DNA of 5,243 nucleotides from Flavobacteriaceae bacterium (GTDB lineage Bacteria > Bacteroidota > Bacteroidia > Flavobacteriales > Flavobacteriaceae): the NCBI GenBank assembly GCA_030633225.1, contig DAOVTF010000158.1:1-5243 (forward strand), in the 5' to 3' direction. The translations under genes and the position numbers were made by a program. Each line of letters begins with the position of its first letter. The first letter of the stretch is position 1. Positions 1 through 5,243 of this stretch are shown one piece after another. The notes beneath the pieces were generated by a model. That model searched no databases and was not told the origin of the DNA. It was given only the letters and a program-made list of their open reading frames with translations.

Positions 1-1
1 A

Positions 2-265
2 TTGATAAAACTTTTTCCAACTAAGAAAAAGTTTATTTGTGCTGCTGGAATTACTCCCTCAGGGAAAGTGCATATAGGTAATTTTAGAGATATTATTACT
101 TCAGAGTTAGTTTGCAGAGCCTTAAAAGATAAAGGTTGTGAAGCAGAGCTGATTTTTTCATGGGATGATTTTGATAGATTAAGAAAAGAAGTTCAACAAC
201 TTTTTCCAAATAAATTTGTTGCTTTTAGAACAGAATTAGAAATAATTCATGAAATTGAAAAATAA
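2..265 (+). pseudogene. Chimeric remnant: class I lysyl-tRNA synthetase N-terminal core joined to a DUF4286-like tail (5' end outside window)
   Basis: The frame is open to the left edge, so the TTG at 2 is not necessarily the start. Counting from it, residues 13-62 match the opening of the class I lysyl-tRNA synthetase Rossmann fold: GITPSG at 16-21, the HIGN form of the class I HIGH signature at 24-27, then a helix (RALKDKG, 39-45) and a strand ending SWDDFDRLRK (53-62). In the family this region binds ATP and lysine, and the full protein is about 500 residues. Here the similarity stops right after DRLRK. There is no KMSKS-type motif and no anticodon-binding domain. The remaining residues (63-87) resemble a different family and end at TAA 263-265, which shares one base with the rsmA ATG. 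A product this short could not charge tRNA. I read it as a broken gene or an assembly chimera. The LysRS identity is clear from motifs; the cause of the truncation is inference. Confidence 0.75.
176..265 (+). other. C-terminal tail of a DUF4286-family protein, fused in frame
   Basis: The last ~30 codons of the upstream frame (residues 59-87, from RLRKEVQQLFPNK through AFRTELE to the stop) do not continue a lysyl-tRNA synthetase. From memory they resemble the conserved end of DUF4286 proteins, small (~100 residue) Bacteroidota proteins of unknown function that usually lie directly before rsmA and end in a pattern like RLR-x-E...F-x-x-K-x-x-x-F-R-T-E-L-E. The expected N-terminal ~75 residues of that protein are missing and LysRS sequence takes their place. 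The one-base overlap with rsmA (TAATG) fits an ancestral DUF4286-rsmA arrangement, so this tail is probably the native part. The family assignment is from recall and needs a profile search. Confidence 0.6.
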
Positions 266-1050
266 TGACAGTTAGAGCCAAAAAATATTTAGGTCAGCAT
301 TTTTTAAATGATGAAACTATTGCTTCAAATATAGCGGATACTTTAACTTTAAAAGGATATAAGAATGTTTTAGAAATTGGCCCTGGAATGGGAGTTTTAA
401 CTAAATATCTTTTAAAAAAAGATATTACAACTAAGGTCATTGAAATTGATAAAGAATCTATTGAATATCTACAAGTACACTATTTAAACCTATCTAAAGG
501 AATAATTAATGATGACTTTTTAAAAATAGATATTCAGAATGTTTTTAAAGGTGAACAATTCGCGATTATTGGTAATTTTCCATATAATATTTCTACTCAA
601 ATTGTTTTTAAAACTATTGAAAATAGGCATTTAATTCCAGAATTATGCGGCATGTTTCAAAAAGAAGTTGCTCAACGAATAGCTGAAAAACCGGGAACTA
701 AAACTTACGGAATTTTATCAGTATTGACACAAGTTTTTTATGAAGTTGAGTATATGTTTACAGTGCCTCCTTTCGTTTTTAATCCACCACCAAAAGTAGA
801 TTCAGGGGTAATTCGATTAATTCGTAAAAAAGATTATTCTTTACCTGTGGATGTCGCTTTTTTTTTCAAAGTTGTTAAAACAGGATTTAATCAAAGAAGA
901 AAAACATTACGAAATAGTTTAAAATCCTTCCAACTATCGGATAAATTAAGAGAAGATGTTATATTTGCGCAAAGACCTGAGCAATTATCGGTTCATCAAT
1001 TCATTGAATTAACCAAAAGCATCTTAAACGATGGCAACAGAGATCAATAA
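265..1050 (+). CDS. rsmA: 16S rRNA (adenine(1518)-N(6)/adenine(1519)-N(6))-dimethyltransferase RsmA (KsgA)
   Basis: RsmA uses S-adenosylmethionine to dimethylate two adjacent adenines in the 3'-terminal hairpin of 16S rRNA, a late quality-control step in 30S assembly in the cytoplasm. The 261-residue protein has the normal length and all family landmarks. These are KKYLGQHFL near the N-terminus (6-14), SAM-binding motif [10 protein letters not shown] (35-43), the acidic ribose-binding strand VIEID (58-62), NDDFLKID (82-89), and catalytic motif IV NFPYNIS (104-110, with Phe where E. coli has Leu). They are followed by [15 protein letters not shown] (167-181) and the C-terminal RNA-binding [10 protein letters not shown] (208-217). 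The ATG at 265 sits the expected few residues before KKYLGQHFL. It overlaps the preceding stop by one base, and its 3' end overlaps the mgtE start by 20 bases, so the three frames are probably co-transcribed and translationally coupled. I see no promoter directly upstream. The gene looks intact. Confidence 0.97.
   Translation: MTVRAKKYLGQHFLNDETIASNIADTLTLKGYKNVLEIGPGMGVLTKYLLKKDITTKVIEIDKESIEYLQVHYLNLSKGIINDDFLKIDIQNVFKGEQFAIIGNFPYNISTQIVFKTIENRHLIPELCGMFQKEVAQRIAEKPGTKTYGILSVLTQVFYEVEYMFTVPPFVFNPPPKVDSGVIRLIRKKDYSLPVDVAFFFKVVKTGFNQRRKTLRNSLKSFQLSDKLREDVIFAQRPEQLSVHQFIELTKSILNDGNRDQ
960..967 (+). promoter_or_regulatory. Possible internal -7 promoter element ahead of mgtE
   Basis: TATATTTG inside the 3' end of rsmA matches the Bacteroidota -7 consensus TAnnTTTG exactly, 63 bases before the mgtE ATG. 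A TCG at 937-939, one mismatch from the -33 TTG, lies 20 bases upstream. The same 8-base pattern also occurs by chance inside coding sequence (for example 1861-1868 in mgtE), so this is weak evidence. Confidence 0.2.
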
Positions 1051-1660
1051 AGAATTTATCCAAAGCATTGAGCAACTCATCAAGAGAAATGATGACAAAG
1101 CTTTACTTTTACTTTTAGCTGAAGATCATCCTGCGGATATTGCCGAAATTATTGATATACTTAGTTTAAATAATGCAACCTATTTATTTAAACTATTAGA
1201 TAGTGAACAAACGGCAGAAGCATTGATGGAAATTGATGATGATGATCGTGAAAAAATTCTTAAAAATCTTTCAGCTGAAGAAATTGCTGATGAAATTGAT
1301 GAGTTGGACACCGATGATGCTGCTGATATTATTTCAGAATTACCACCAGAAAGGATCACAGAAGTAATTTCTGAAATTGATGATGATGAGCATGTCAAAG
1401 ATATTGTAGATCTTTTAAGATATGATGAAGGTACTGCAGGTAGTTTGATGGCAAAAGAATTGGTAAAAGCCAAAGAAAATTGGACCATTCAAATATGTGT
1501 TCGAGAAATGCGTGACCAGGCGAAAGAAGTTACTAGAGTTCATTCCATTTATGTGGTTGACAAAAACGAACAATTAATAGGCAGATTGTCTTTAAAAGAT
1601 TTGTTGGTTGCTTCTGACAAGGCAAGAGTATCTGATATTTATATCGAGAAAGTTGATTAA
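1031..1660 (+). CDS. mgtE: MgtE N-terminal part: N domain plus first CBS domain, ending at the premature stop
   Basis: This 209-residue part is what would be translated from the ATG at 1031, which overlaps rsmA by 20 bases. Residues ~15-131 form the MgtE N domain, a helical superhelix recognisable from [12 protein letters not shown] (33-44), the repeated acidic-helix pattern ([12 protein letters not shown] 66-77, [14 protein letters not shown] 88-101), [10 protein letters not shown] (104-113) and [16 protein letters not shown] (128-143). Residues ~138-199 are CBS domain 1, with [22 protein letters not shown] at 171-192. The dense Asp/Glu content fits the Mg2+-sensing role of these domains in the family. 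Alone this is a soluble regulatory fragment with no pore. Whether it is stable or has any function cannot be told from sequence. Confidence 0.7.
   Translation: MATEINKEFIQSIEQLIKRNDDKALLLLLAEDHPADIAEIIDILSLNNATYLFKLLDSEQTAEALMEIDDDDREKILKNLSAEEIADEIDELDTDDAADIISELPPERITEVISEIDDDEHVKDIVDLLRYDEGTAGSLMAKELVKAKENWTIQICVREMRDQAKEVTRVHSIYVVDKNEQLIGRLSLKDLLVASDKARVSDIYIEKVD
1658..1660 (+). other. Premature in-frame TAA in mgtE
   Basis: The stop is at codon 210, between KVD and VNV at the CBS1/CBS2 boundary. Both sides align to one continuous MgtE protein in the same frame, so removing this single codon's stop meaning restores a normal-length protein. Confidence 0.9.
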
Positions 1661-1699
1661 GTAAATGTTAGCGATAATGTAGAAGATGTAGCCAGAATA

Positions 1700-2380
1700 A
1701 TGCATAAATATGATCTGGAAGCAATACCAGTTGTAAATGATGAGGGTATTTTACAGGGTAGAATTACGATTGATGATGTTGTTGATGTTATTAAAGAAGA
1801 AGCCGAAAAGGATTATCAAATGGCGGCAGGTATTACCGATGATGTTGAGGCTGATGATAGTATTTTTGAGTTGACCAAAGCTCGTTTGCCATGGTTGATT
1901 TTAGGTTTATTTGGTGGTTTGGCAGCTGCCTCAATTATGGGAGGCTTTGAAGATGCCTTAACCAAATTTCCTGAACTTTTCTTTTTTACACCTTTGATTG
2001 CTGCCATGGCAGGAAATGTAGGAGTACAATCTTCTGCAATTATTGTACAAGGGTTAGCAAATGATAACATTAGAGGAAGCATGTTTAATAGAATGATTAA
2101 AGAAATTGGGCTAAGTTTAGTAAATGGGATTATTTTGGCAGGGTTAATTTTTGTTTTTGGATTAGTTTTTAATTATAACATCAATATTAGTATTACCATT
2201 GCAATTTCTCTTGTTATTGTAATTATAATCGCTTCATTAATTGGGACTTTTGTTCCTTTAGTTTTAGATAAGAAAGGAATCGATCCGGCTGTAGCAACAG
2301 GACCTTTTATTACTACCAGCAATGATATTTTTGGAATTTTTATTTTCTTTTATATTGCAAAAATAATTTTAGGTTTCTAG
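1700..2380 (+). CDS. mgtE: MgtE C-terminal part: remainder of CBS2, plug helix and transmembrane channel domain
   Basis: After the stop, the same frame continues and its first ATG is at 1700, 39 bases downstream. The 226 residues correspond to MgtE positions 224-449. CBS domain 2 (KYDLEAIPVVND, then GRITIDDVVDVI) lacks its first strand if translation starts here. The connecting plug-helix region and the ARLPWLILGLFGG start of helix 1 follow. Five hydrophobic segments lie at about 285-303, 315-335, 358-380, 385-410 and 428-447. The pore signatures are present: TPLIAAMAGNVGVQSSA (320-336) and DPAVATGPFITTSNDIFG (418-435). In the second, Asp432 corresponds to the Mg2+-binding pore aspartate of the family. 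Re-initiation at 1700 could yield a membrane domain with damaged regulation, but I see no Shine-Dalgarno site or promoter supporting this, and an unexpressed remnant is equally possible. Confidence 0.6.
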   Translation: MHKYDLEAIPVVNDEGILQGRITIDDVVDVIKEEAEKDYQMAAGITDDVEADDSIFELTKARLPWLILGLFGGLAAASIMGGFEDALTKFPELFFFTPLIAAMAGNVGVQSSAIIVQGLANDNIRGSMFNRMIKEIGLSLVNGIILAGLIFVFGLVFNYNINISITIAISLVIVIIIASLIGTFVPLVLDKKGIDPAVATGPFITTSNDIFGIFIFFYIAKIILGF

Positions 2381-2417
2381 ATTTAGTTCTGGTAAATTAA
2401 CTTTATAGCTTTTCAAC

Positions 2418-2447
2418 TTTATTACTTCTTAATTTTCCTTAATTTTG
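2418..2447 (+). promoter_or_regulatory. Bacteroidota-type promoter candidate for glnS
   Basis: TAATTTTG at 2440-2447 is an exact match to the Bacteroidota -7 consensus TAnnTTTG. A TTT at 2418-2420, one mismatch from the -33 TTG, lies 19 bases upstream, the expected spacing. Transcription would start around 2452-2455, giving a leader of some 15-18 bases before the glnS ATG. It lies in the 89-base gap (2381-2469) between mgtE and glnS, where a promoter would be expected. I see no convincing terminator hairpin for mgtE in this gap. Confidence 0.5.
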
Positions 2448-2448
2448 C
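2429..2448 (+). repeat. Two tandem 10-base near-copies over the glnS promoter
   Basis: TTAATTTTCC (2429-2438) is followed at once by TTAATTTTGC (2439-2448), differing at one base. The second copy contains the perfect -7 element and the first contains a one-mismatch version (TAATTTTC), so the pair could be a duplicated promoter element or simple low-complexity AT drift. Confidence 0.5.
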
Positions 2449-2469
2449 TTTCTCATTTATTTAAACAAG

Positions 2470-4158
2470 ATGGCAGAAGAAAAAAAATCATTAAACTTTA
2501 TAGAACAGATCATTGAAGATGATCTTAAAGCTGGTTTAGATCCTACAAAACTTCGATTTAGATTTCCACCTGAACCAAATGGATATCTACATATTGGACA
2601 TGCATCGTCTATTTGTTTAAATTTTGGATTGGGTCAAGAGTATAAAGCACCTGTTAATTTGCGTTTTGACGATACAAATCCTGCAAAAGAAGAACAAGAA
2701 TATGTTGATGCTATTAAAGAAGATATTCAATGGCTCGGTTTTAAATGGGCGGAAGAGTTATATTCTTCTGATTATTTTCAACAGTTATTTGATTGGGCTA
2801 TATTATTGATTGAAAAAGGAAAAGCTTATGTTGATGATCAAACATCGGCTCAAATAGCCGAACAAAAAGGAACTCCAACACAAGATGGTGTTAACAGTCC
2901 GTTTCGTGATAGATCTGTTGAAGAAAATTTAGCTCTTTTTAAAAAAATGAAGAATGGTGATTTTGAAGAAGGCTCTCATGTTTTGCGTGCCAAGATCAGC
3001 ATGACTGCAAAAAATATGCTAATGCGTGATCCGATTATTTATCGTGTTTTAAAAAAATCGCATCACCGTACAGGAAATGACTGGAATATTTATCCAATGT
3101 ACGATTGGACTCATGGTGAATCAGATTATATTGAGAAAGTTTCGCATTCCATTTGTACTTTAGAATTTAAACATCATCGTGAATTATATGATTGGTTTTT
3201 AGATCAAGTTTATGATAAGAAAGATCTACGACCAAAACAACGCGAATTTGCAAGAAGAAATTTGAGTTATACTGTTATGAGTAAACGCAAATTGTTGCAA
3301 TTGGTTGAAGATGGTCTTGTTAATGGTTGGGATGATCCTCGAATGCCAACAATTTCAGGCTTACGCCGAAGAGGTTATACGCCAAAATCAATTCGTGATT
3401 TTAGTGAAACTGCCGGAATTGCTAAACGAGATAATGTAACAGATATCGCACTTTTAGAATTTCATATTAAAAATGAGTTAAATAAAACTGCCCCAAGAGT
3501 AATGGCAGTTTTGAATCCAGTTAAATTGGTTATTACCAATTACCCAAAGAACAAAGAAGAAATTTTATTTGCAGAAAACAACCCGGAGGATGAAAATGCA
3601 GGTACTAGAGAAATCCCTTTTTCTAGAGAGATTTATATTGAAAGAGAAGATTTTAGAGAACAGGCAAATAAAAAATTCTTTAGATTAAAATTGGACAAAG
3701 AAGTAAGATTAAAGAATGCTTATATTATCAAAGCAAATTCTGTTGTAAAAGATGATAATGGTGAAATAACTGAAATTCATTGCACATATGATGAAGACTC
3801 TAAAAGCGGAAGTGGGAGCGAAGCAAGTAAACGAAAAGTAAAAGGAACGATTCATTGGGTATCTATAAAACATGCTGTAAATGCAGAAGTTAGACTGTAC
3901 GATCGTTTATTTACAGATGAAGCACCAGACTCACATAAAGACAAGGATTTTAAAGAATTTATCAATCCGGATTCCTTGCAAATTATTAATAATTCTTTTG
4001 TTGAACCAAGTTTAAAAACTGCCGAAATTGGCGATAGATTTCAATTTCAACGTTTGGGATATTTTAATGTTGATCTTGATTCTACATCTGATGGGTTAGT
4101 TTTTAATCGTATTGTTCCTTTAAGAGATTCATGGGCTAAAATGGAGCATAAAAAATAA
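2470..4158 (+). CDS. glnS: Glutaminyl-tRNA synthetase (GlnRS)
   Basis: GlnRS is a class I aminoacyl-tRNA synthetase that charges tRNA(Gln) with glutamine using ATP in the cytoplasm. The 562-residue protein matches the bacterial family in length. RFPPEPNGYLHIGHASSICL (31-50) carries the HIGH ATP-binding motif at 41-44 and RFDDTNPAKEE (65-75) the amino-acid pocket. YPMYDWTHGESD (208-219) includes the substrate-pocket Tyr211, with HSICTLEF at 226-233. YTVMSKRKLL (267-276) is the KMSKS-equivalent loop, followed by GWDDPRMPTISGLRRRGYTP (286-305). GlnRS, as opposed to glutamyl-tRNA synthetase, is supported by PPEPNGYLHIGH, VMSKRK and the C-terminal two-barrel anticodon-binding region (from ~345), including KRKVKGTIHWVS at 454-465. 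The ATG at 2470 is the first sensible start and follows a good promoter candidate; no Shine-Dalgarno site is evident, as is common in Bacteroidota. A dedicated GlnRS implies direct Gln-tRNA formation without the amidotransferase route. The gene looks intact. Confidence 0.98.
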   Translation: MAEEKKSLNFIEQIIEDDLKAGLDPTKLRFRFPPEPNGYLHIGHASSICLNFGLGQEYKAPVNLRFDDTNPAKEEQEYVDAIKEDIQWLGFKWAEELYSSDYFQQLFDWAILLIEKGKAYVDDQTSAQIAEQKGTPTQDGVNSPFRDRSVEENLALFKKMKNGDFEEGSHVLRAKISMTAKNMLMRDPIIYRVLKKSHHRTGNDWNIYPMYDWTHGESDYIEKVSHSICTLEFKHHRELYDWFLDQVYDKKDLRPKQREFARRNLSYTVMSKRKLLQLVEDGLVNGWDDPRMPTISGLRRRGYTPKSIRDFSETAGIAKRDNVTDIALLEFHIKNELNKTAPRVMAVLNPVKLVITNYPKNKEEILFAENNPEDENAGTREIPFSREIYIEREDFREQANKKFFRLKLDKEVRLKNAYIIKANSVVKDDNGEITEIHCTYDEDSKSGSGSEASKRKVKGTIHWVSIKHAVNAEVRLYDRLFTDEAPDSHKDKDFKEFINPDSLQIINNSFVEPSLKTAEIGDRFQFQRLGYFNVDLDSTSDGLVFNRIVPLRDSWAKMEHKK

Positions 4159-4160
4159 TT

Positions 4161-4168
4161 TATATTTG
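4161..4168 (+). promoter_or_regulatory. Candidate -7 promoter element before the polyprenyl synthase
   Basis: TATATTTG matches TAnnTTTG exactly and lies inside the 24-base gap after glnS. There is no good -33 TTG; the nearest is ATG at 4141-4143, with a 17-base spacer. If used, transcription would begin near 4173-4176, leaving a leader of only about 7-10 bases before the TTG start at 4183. The gene may equally be read through from glnS. Confidence 0.4.
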
Positions 4169-4182
4169 TAGAAATTGTCTAT

Positions 4183-5160
4183 TTGAAAACTGTTGAACAA
4201 ATAAAGCTCCCCATTCAAAAAGAAATGGAATTCTTTGAATTAAAATTCAAGGCATCCATGATCTCAAATGTACCCTTATTAAATAGAATATCACACTATA
4301 TTGTTAGACGTAAAGGAAAACAAATGCGACCAATGTTTGTTTTTTTAGTCGCAAAAATGGTTTCAAATGGTGACTTTAAAGAGAGAACCTACCGAGGTGC
4401 TTCAATAATTGAATTGATCCATACAGCAACTTTGGTTCATGATGATGTTGTTGATGACAGCAATAGACGTAGAGGATTTTTCTCATTAAACGCTTTATGG
4501 AAGAATAAAATTGCTGTTTTAGTTGGTGATTATTTATTATCAAAAGGACTTTTATTATCTATTGATAATGATGATTTTGATATTTTAAAACATATCTCTG
4601 TAGCTGTTCGAGAAATGAGTGAAGGAGAGCTATTACAAATTGAAAAGGCTAGACAATTAGATATTACAGAAGATGTATATTTTGATATTATTCGTAAAAA
4701 GACTGCGACTTTAATTGCTGCCTGTACTGCTATTGGTGCCACTTCGGTTGATGCGGGTAAAGAAGAAATTGAAAAGATGCGGGAATTTGGAGAACTTATA
4801 GGAATAGCTTTTCAAATCAAAGACGATCTTTTTGATTATGGAGAAGAAAAAATAGGTAAACCTACAGGAATTGATATCAAGGAAAAGAAAATGACGCTCC
4901 CGTTAATTTATTCATTAAATCACTGTTCTAAAAAAGATAAAAGATGGTTGATCAATTCGGTTAAAAATCATAATAACGATAGAAAAAGAGTAAAAGAAGT
5001 TATTTCTTTTGTAAAACAAAGTGGTGGAATAGAATATACTATTGAAAAGATGAAAGAATATCAGCAAAAAGCAATGAAAATATTAGAAACCTATCCCGAT
5101 TCAGAATACAAAAAATCATTGATCACTATGGTGAATTATGTGATTGAAAGAGAAAAATAA
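4183..5160 (+). CDS. Trans-polyprenyl diphosphate synthase (probably long-chain, menaquinone side chain)
   Basis: This enzyme condenses isopentenyl diphosphate with allylic diphosphates in trans to extend an isoprenoid chain. The 325-residue protein has the all-helical family's marks in order: GKQMRPMFVF (45-54), the first Asp-rich motif HDDVVDDSNRRRG (86-98, DDxxD at 87-91), the GDYLLSKG region (115-122), the lysine-containing RKKTATLIAAC (171-181), and the second Asp-rich motif QIKDDLFDYG (211-220, DDxxD at 214-218). It also has GKPTGIDIKEKKMTLPL (225-241). The residues four and five positions before the first DDxxD are Thr83 and Ala82. In this family small residues there leave the chain pocket open, so a product longer than C15/C20 is expected. 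In Flavobacteriia this would fit the hexaprenyl chain of menaquinone-6, but the exact length cannot be read from sequence. TTG at 4183 is chosen because MKTVEQIKLPI matches the expected N-terminus, while the next in-frame ATG (4225) would remove it. It lies 24 bases after glnS. Confidence 0.93.
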   Translation: MKTVEQIKLPIQKEMEFFELKFKASMISNVPLLNRISHYIVRRKGKQMRPMFVFLVAKMVSNGDFKERTYRGASIIELIHTATLVHDDVVDDSNRRRGFFSLNALWKNKIAVLVGDYLLSKGLLLSIDNDDFDILKHISVAVREMSEGELLQIEKARQLDITEDVYFDIIRKKTATLIAACTAIGATSVDAGKEEIEKMREFGELIGIAFQIKDDLFDYGEEKIGKPTGIDIKEKKMTLPLIYSLNHCSKKDKRWLINSVKNHNNDRKRVKEVISFVKQSGGIEYTIEKMKEYQQKAMKILETYPDSEYKKSLITMVNYVIEREK

Positions 5161-5172
5161 GATATAAATTTT
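5144..5172 (+). promoter_or_regulatory. Weak promoter candidate for the gene starting at 5191
   Basis: TTG at 5144-5146 and TAAATTTT at 5165-5172 (one mismatch to TAnnTTTG) are 18 bases apart. The position suits the ATG at 5191, but the match is imperfect and the background is very AT-rich. Confidence 0.2.
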
Positions 5173-5190
5173 AAAATAGGGTTTTAGTTA

Positions 5191-5243
5191 ATGAAAAAGC
5201 GATTTTTTAAGATTTTTGCAAAGCTTAATAAAAGTGTCTTTCC
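5191..5243 (+). CDS. Start of an unidentified gene, cut by the window end
   Basis: An ATG at 5191, 30 bases after the polyprenyl synthase stop, opens 17 codons read as MKKRFFKIFAKLNKSVF that run off the window. The short basic, hydrophobic N-terminus recalls the small (~50-60 residue) Flavobacteriia proteins that often follow this synthase and that are sometimes labelled SsrA-binding protein, a label I would not trust. It could equally be a signal or membrane-anchor start. Too little is visible to name a function; the same strand and short gap suggest it belongs to the same transcription unit. Confidence 0.45.
   Translation, partial: MKKRFFKIFAKLNKSVF

Larger units (their letters stand above)
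1031..2380 (+). pseudogene. mgtE: Magnesium transporter MgtE, interrupted by an in-frame stop codon
   Basis: MgtE is a homodimeric inner-membrane Mg2+-selective channel whose cytoplasmic N and CBS domains close the pore when Mg2+ is plentiful. Read through, this frame has 450 codons (1031-2377) before TAG at 2378-2380, which is the usual family length with all domains present in order. Codon 210 (1658-1660) is TAA. The frame is the same before and after it and similarity continues without a gap ([10 protein letters not shown], stop, VNVSDNVEDVA), so a base substitution is more likely than an indel. There is no homopolymer run at the site. The stop falls at the start of the second CBS domain, so the translated first part lacks every membrane helix. 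UAA also ends rsmA, glnS and the prenyl synthase here, which argues against a reassigned code. The cause may be a real nonsense mutation or a base-call error; a TAT/TAC Tyr or TCA Ser codon would be one change away. Confidence 0.85.

Noticed and set aside
1180..1488. Reverse-strand open frame of 102 residues, very rich in Ser and Ile
   Set aside because: It is the antisense of the Asp/Glu-rich MgtE N domain (GAT/GAA codons read backwards give Ser/Phe-type codons) and shows no family signature or regulatory context.
1658..1660. Stop-codon recoding or an alternative genetic code to explain the TAA in mgtE
   Set aside because: TAA is the natural terminator of rsmA, glnS, the prenyl synthase and the first frame here, and no recoding structure or selenocysteine/pyrrolysine context (UGA/UAG) is present.
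1861..1868. Exact TAnnTTTG match (TATTTTTG) inside mgtE
   Set aside because: It sits within coding sequence with no gene start downstream that needs it. It shows the motif arises by chance here, so I lowered confidence in the other promoter calls.
1816..2082. Reverse-strand open frame of 88 residues
   Set aside because: It lies wholly opposite the well-conserved MgtE CBS2 and membrane coding region and has no recognisable domain.
2381..2417. Possible terminator hairpin after mgtE (AGTT ... AACT)
   Set aside because: The stem is only four AT-rich base pairs with no following T-run, too weak to call a terminator.
2624..2809. Second + strand frame inside glnS
   Set aside because: It is an out-of-frame shadow of the strongly conserved GlnRS catalytic domain.
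4530..4742. Reverse-strand open frame of 70 residues inside the polyprenyl synthase
   Set aside because: It is antisense to conserved synthase sequence, with no motif of its own.
5168..5177. Perfect 10-base palindrome ATTTTAAAAT after the polyprenyl synthase
   Set aside because: It is all A/T with no loop or GC stem, and is expected by chance in such AT-rich sequence. It does not support a terminator or operator.

Overview
The window is strongly AT-rich, and its genes match those of a member of the Flavobacteriia (phylum Bacteroidota). The support is the gene order at rsmA, two or three TAnnTTTG-type promoter elements in gaps, the absence of clear Shine-Dalgarno sites, and the look of the MgtE, GlnRS and polyprenyl synthase proteins. 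All recognisable genes are on the + strand. Taxonomy and gene identities rest on recalled family motifs; no database search was run.

Layout. Bases 2-265 hold the end of an open frame that is cut by the window edge. Its first two thirds are the N-terminal catalytic core of a class I lysyl-tRNA synthetase. Its last ~25 residues look like the C-terminus of a DUF4286-type protein, the usual neighbour upstream of rsmA in Flavobacteriia. The two parts meet at a shared Arg-Leu-Arg-Lys stretch, so the frame is either a recombination scar or an assembly chimera. Next is an intact rsmA (265-1050, 16S rRNA dimethyladenosine transferase). It overlaps the start of mgtE (1031-2380, Mg2+ channel/transporter), which is full length in one frame but broken by an in-frame TAA at 1658-1660, between its two CBS domains. 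An 89-base gap carries a good Bacteroidota-type promoter candidate for glnS (2470-4158, glutaminyl-tRNA synthetase). After 24 more bases comes a trans-polyprenyl diphosphate synthase (4183-5160) with a likely TTG start. The first 17 codons of another gene begin at 5191 and run off the window.

The genes are housekeeping: ribosome maturation, magnesium uptake, aminoacylation, and isoprenoid chains for quinone synthesis. They form a conserved neighbourhood more than a single pathway. I see no CRISPR array, tRNA or rRNA, insertion sequence, phage gene or new defence-like system. What merits a second look is the two lesions in the first 1.7 kb: the chimeric frame upstream of rsmA and the nonsense codon in mgtE. 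Either may be a real mutation or a sequence/assembly artefact.
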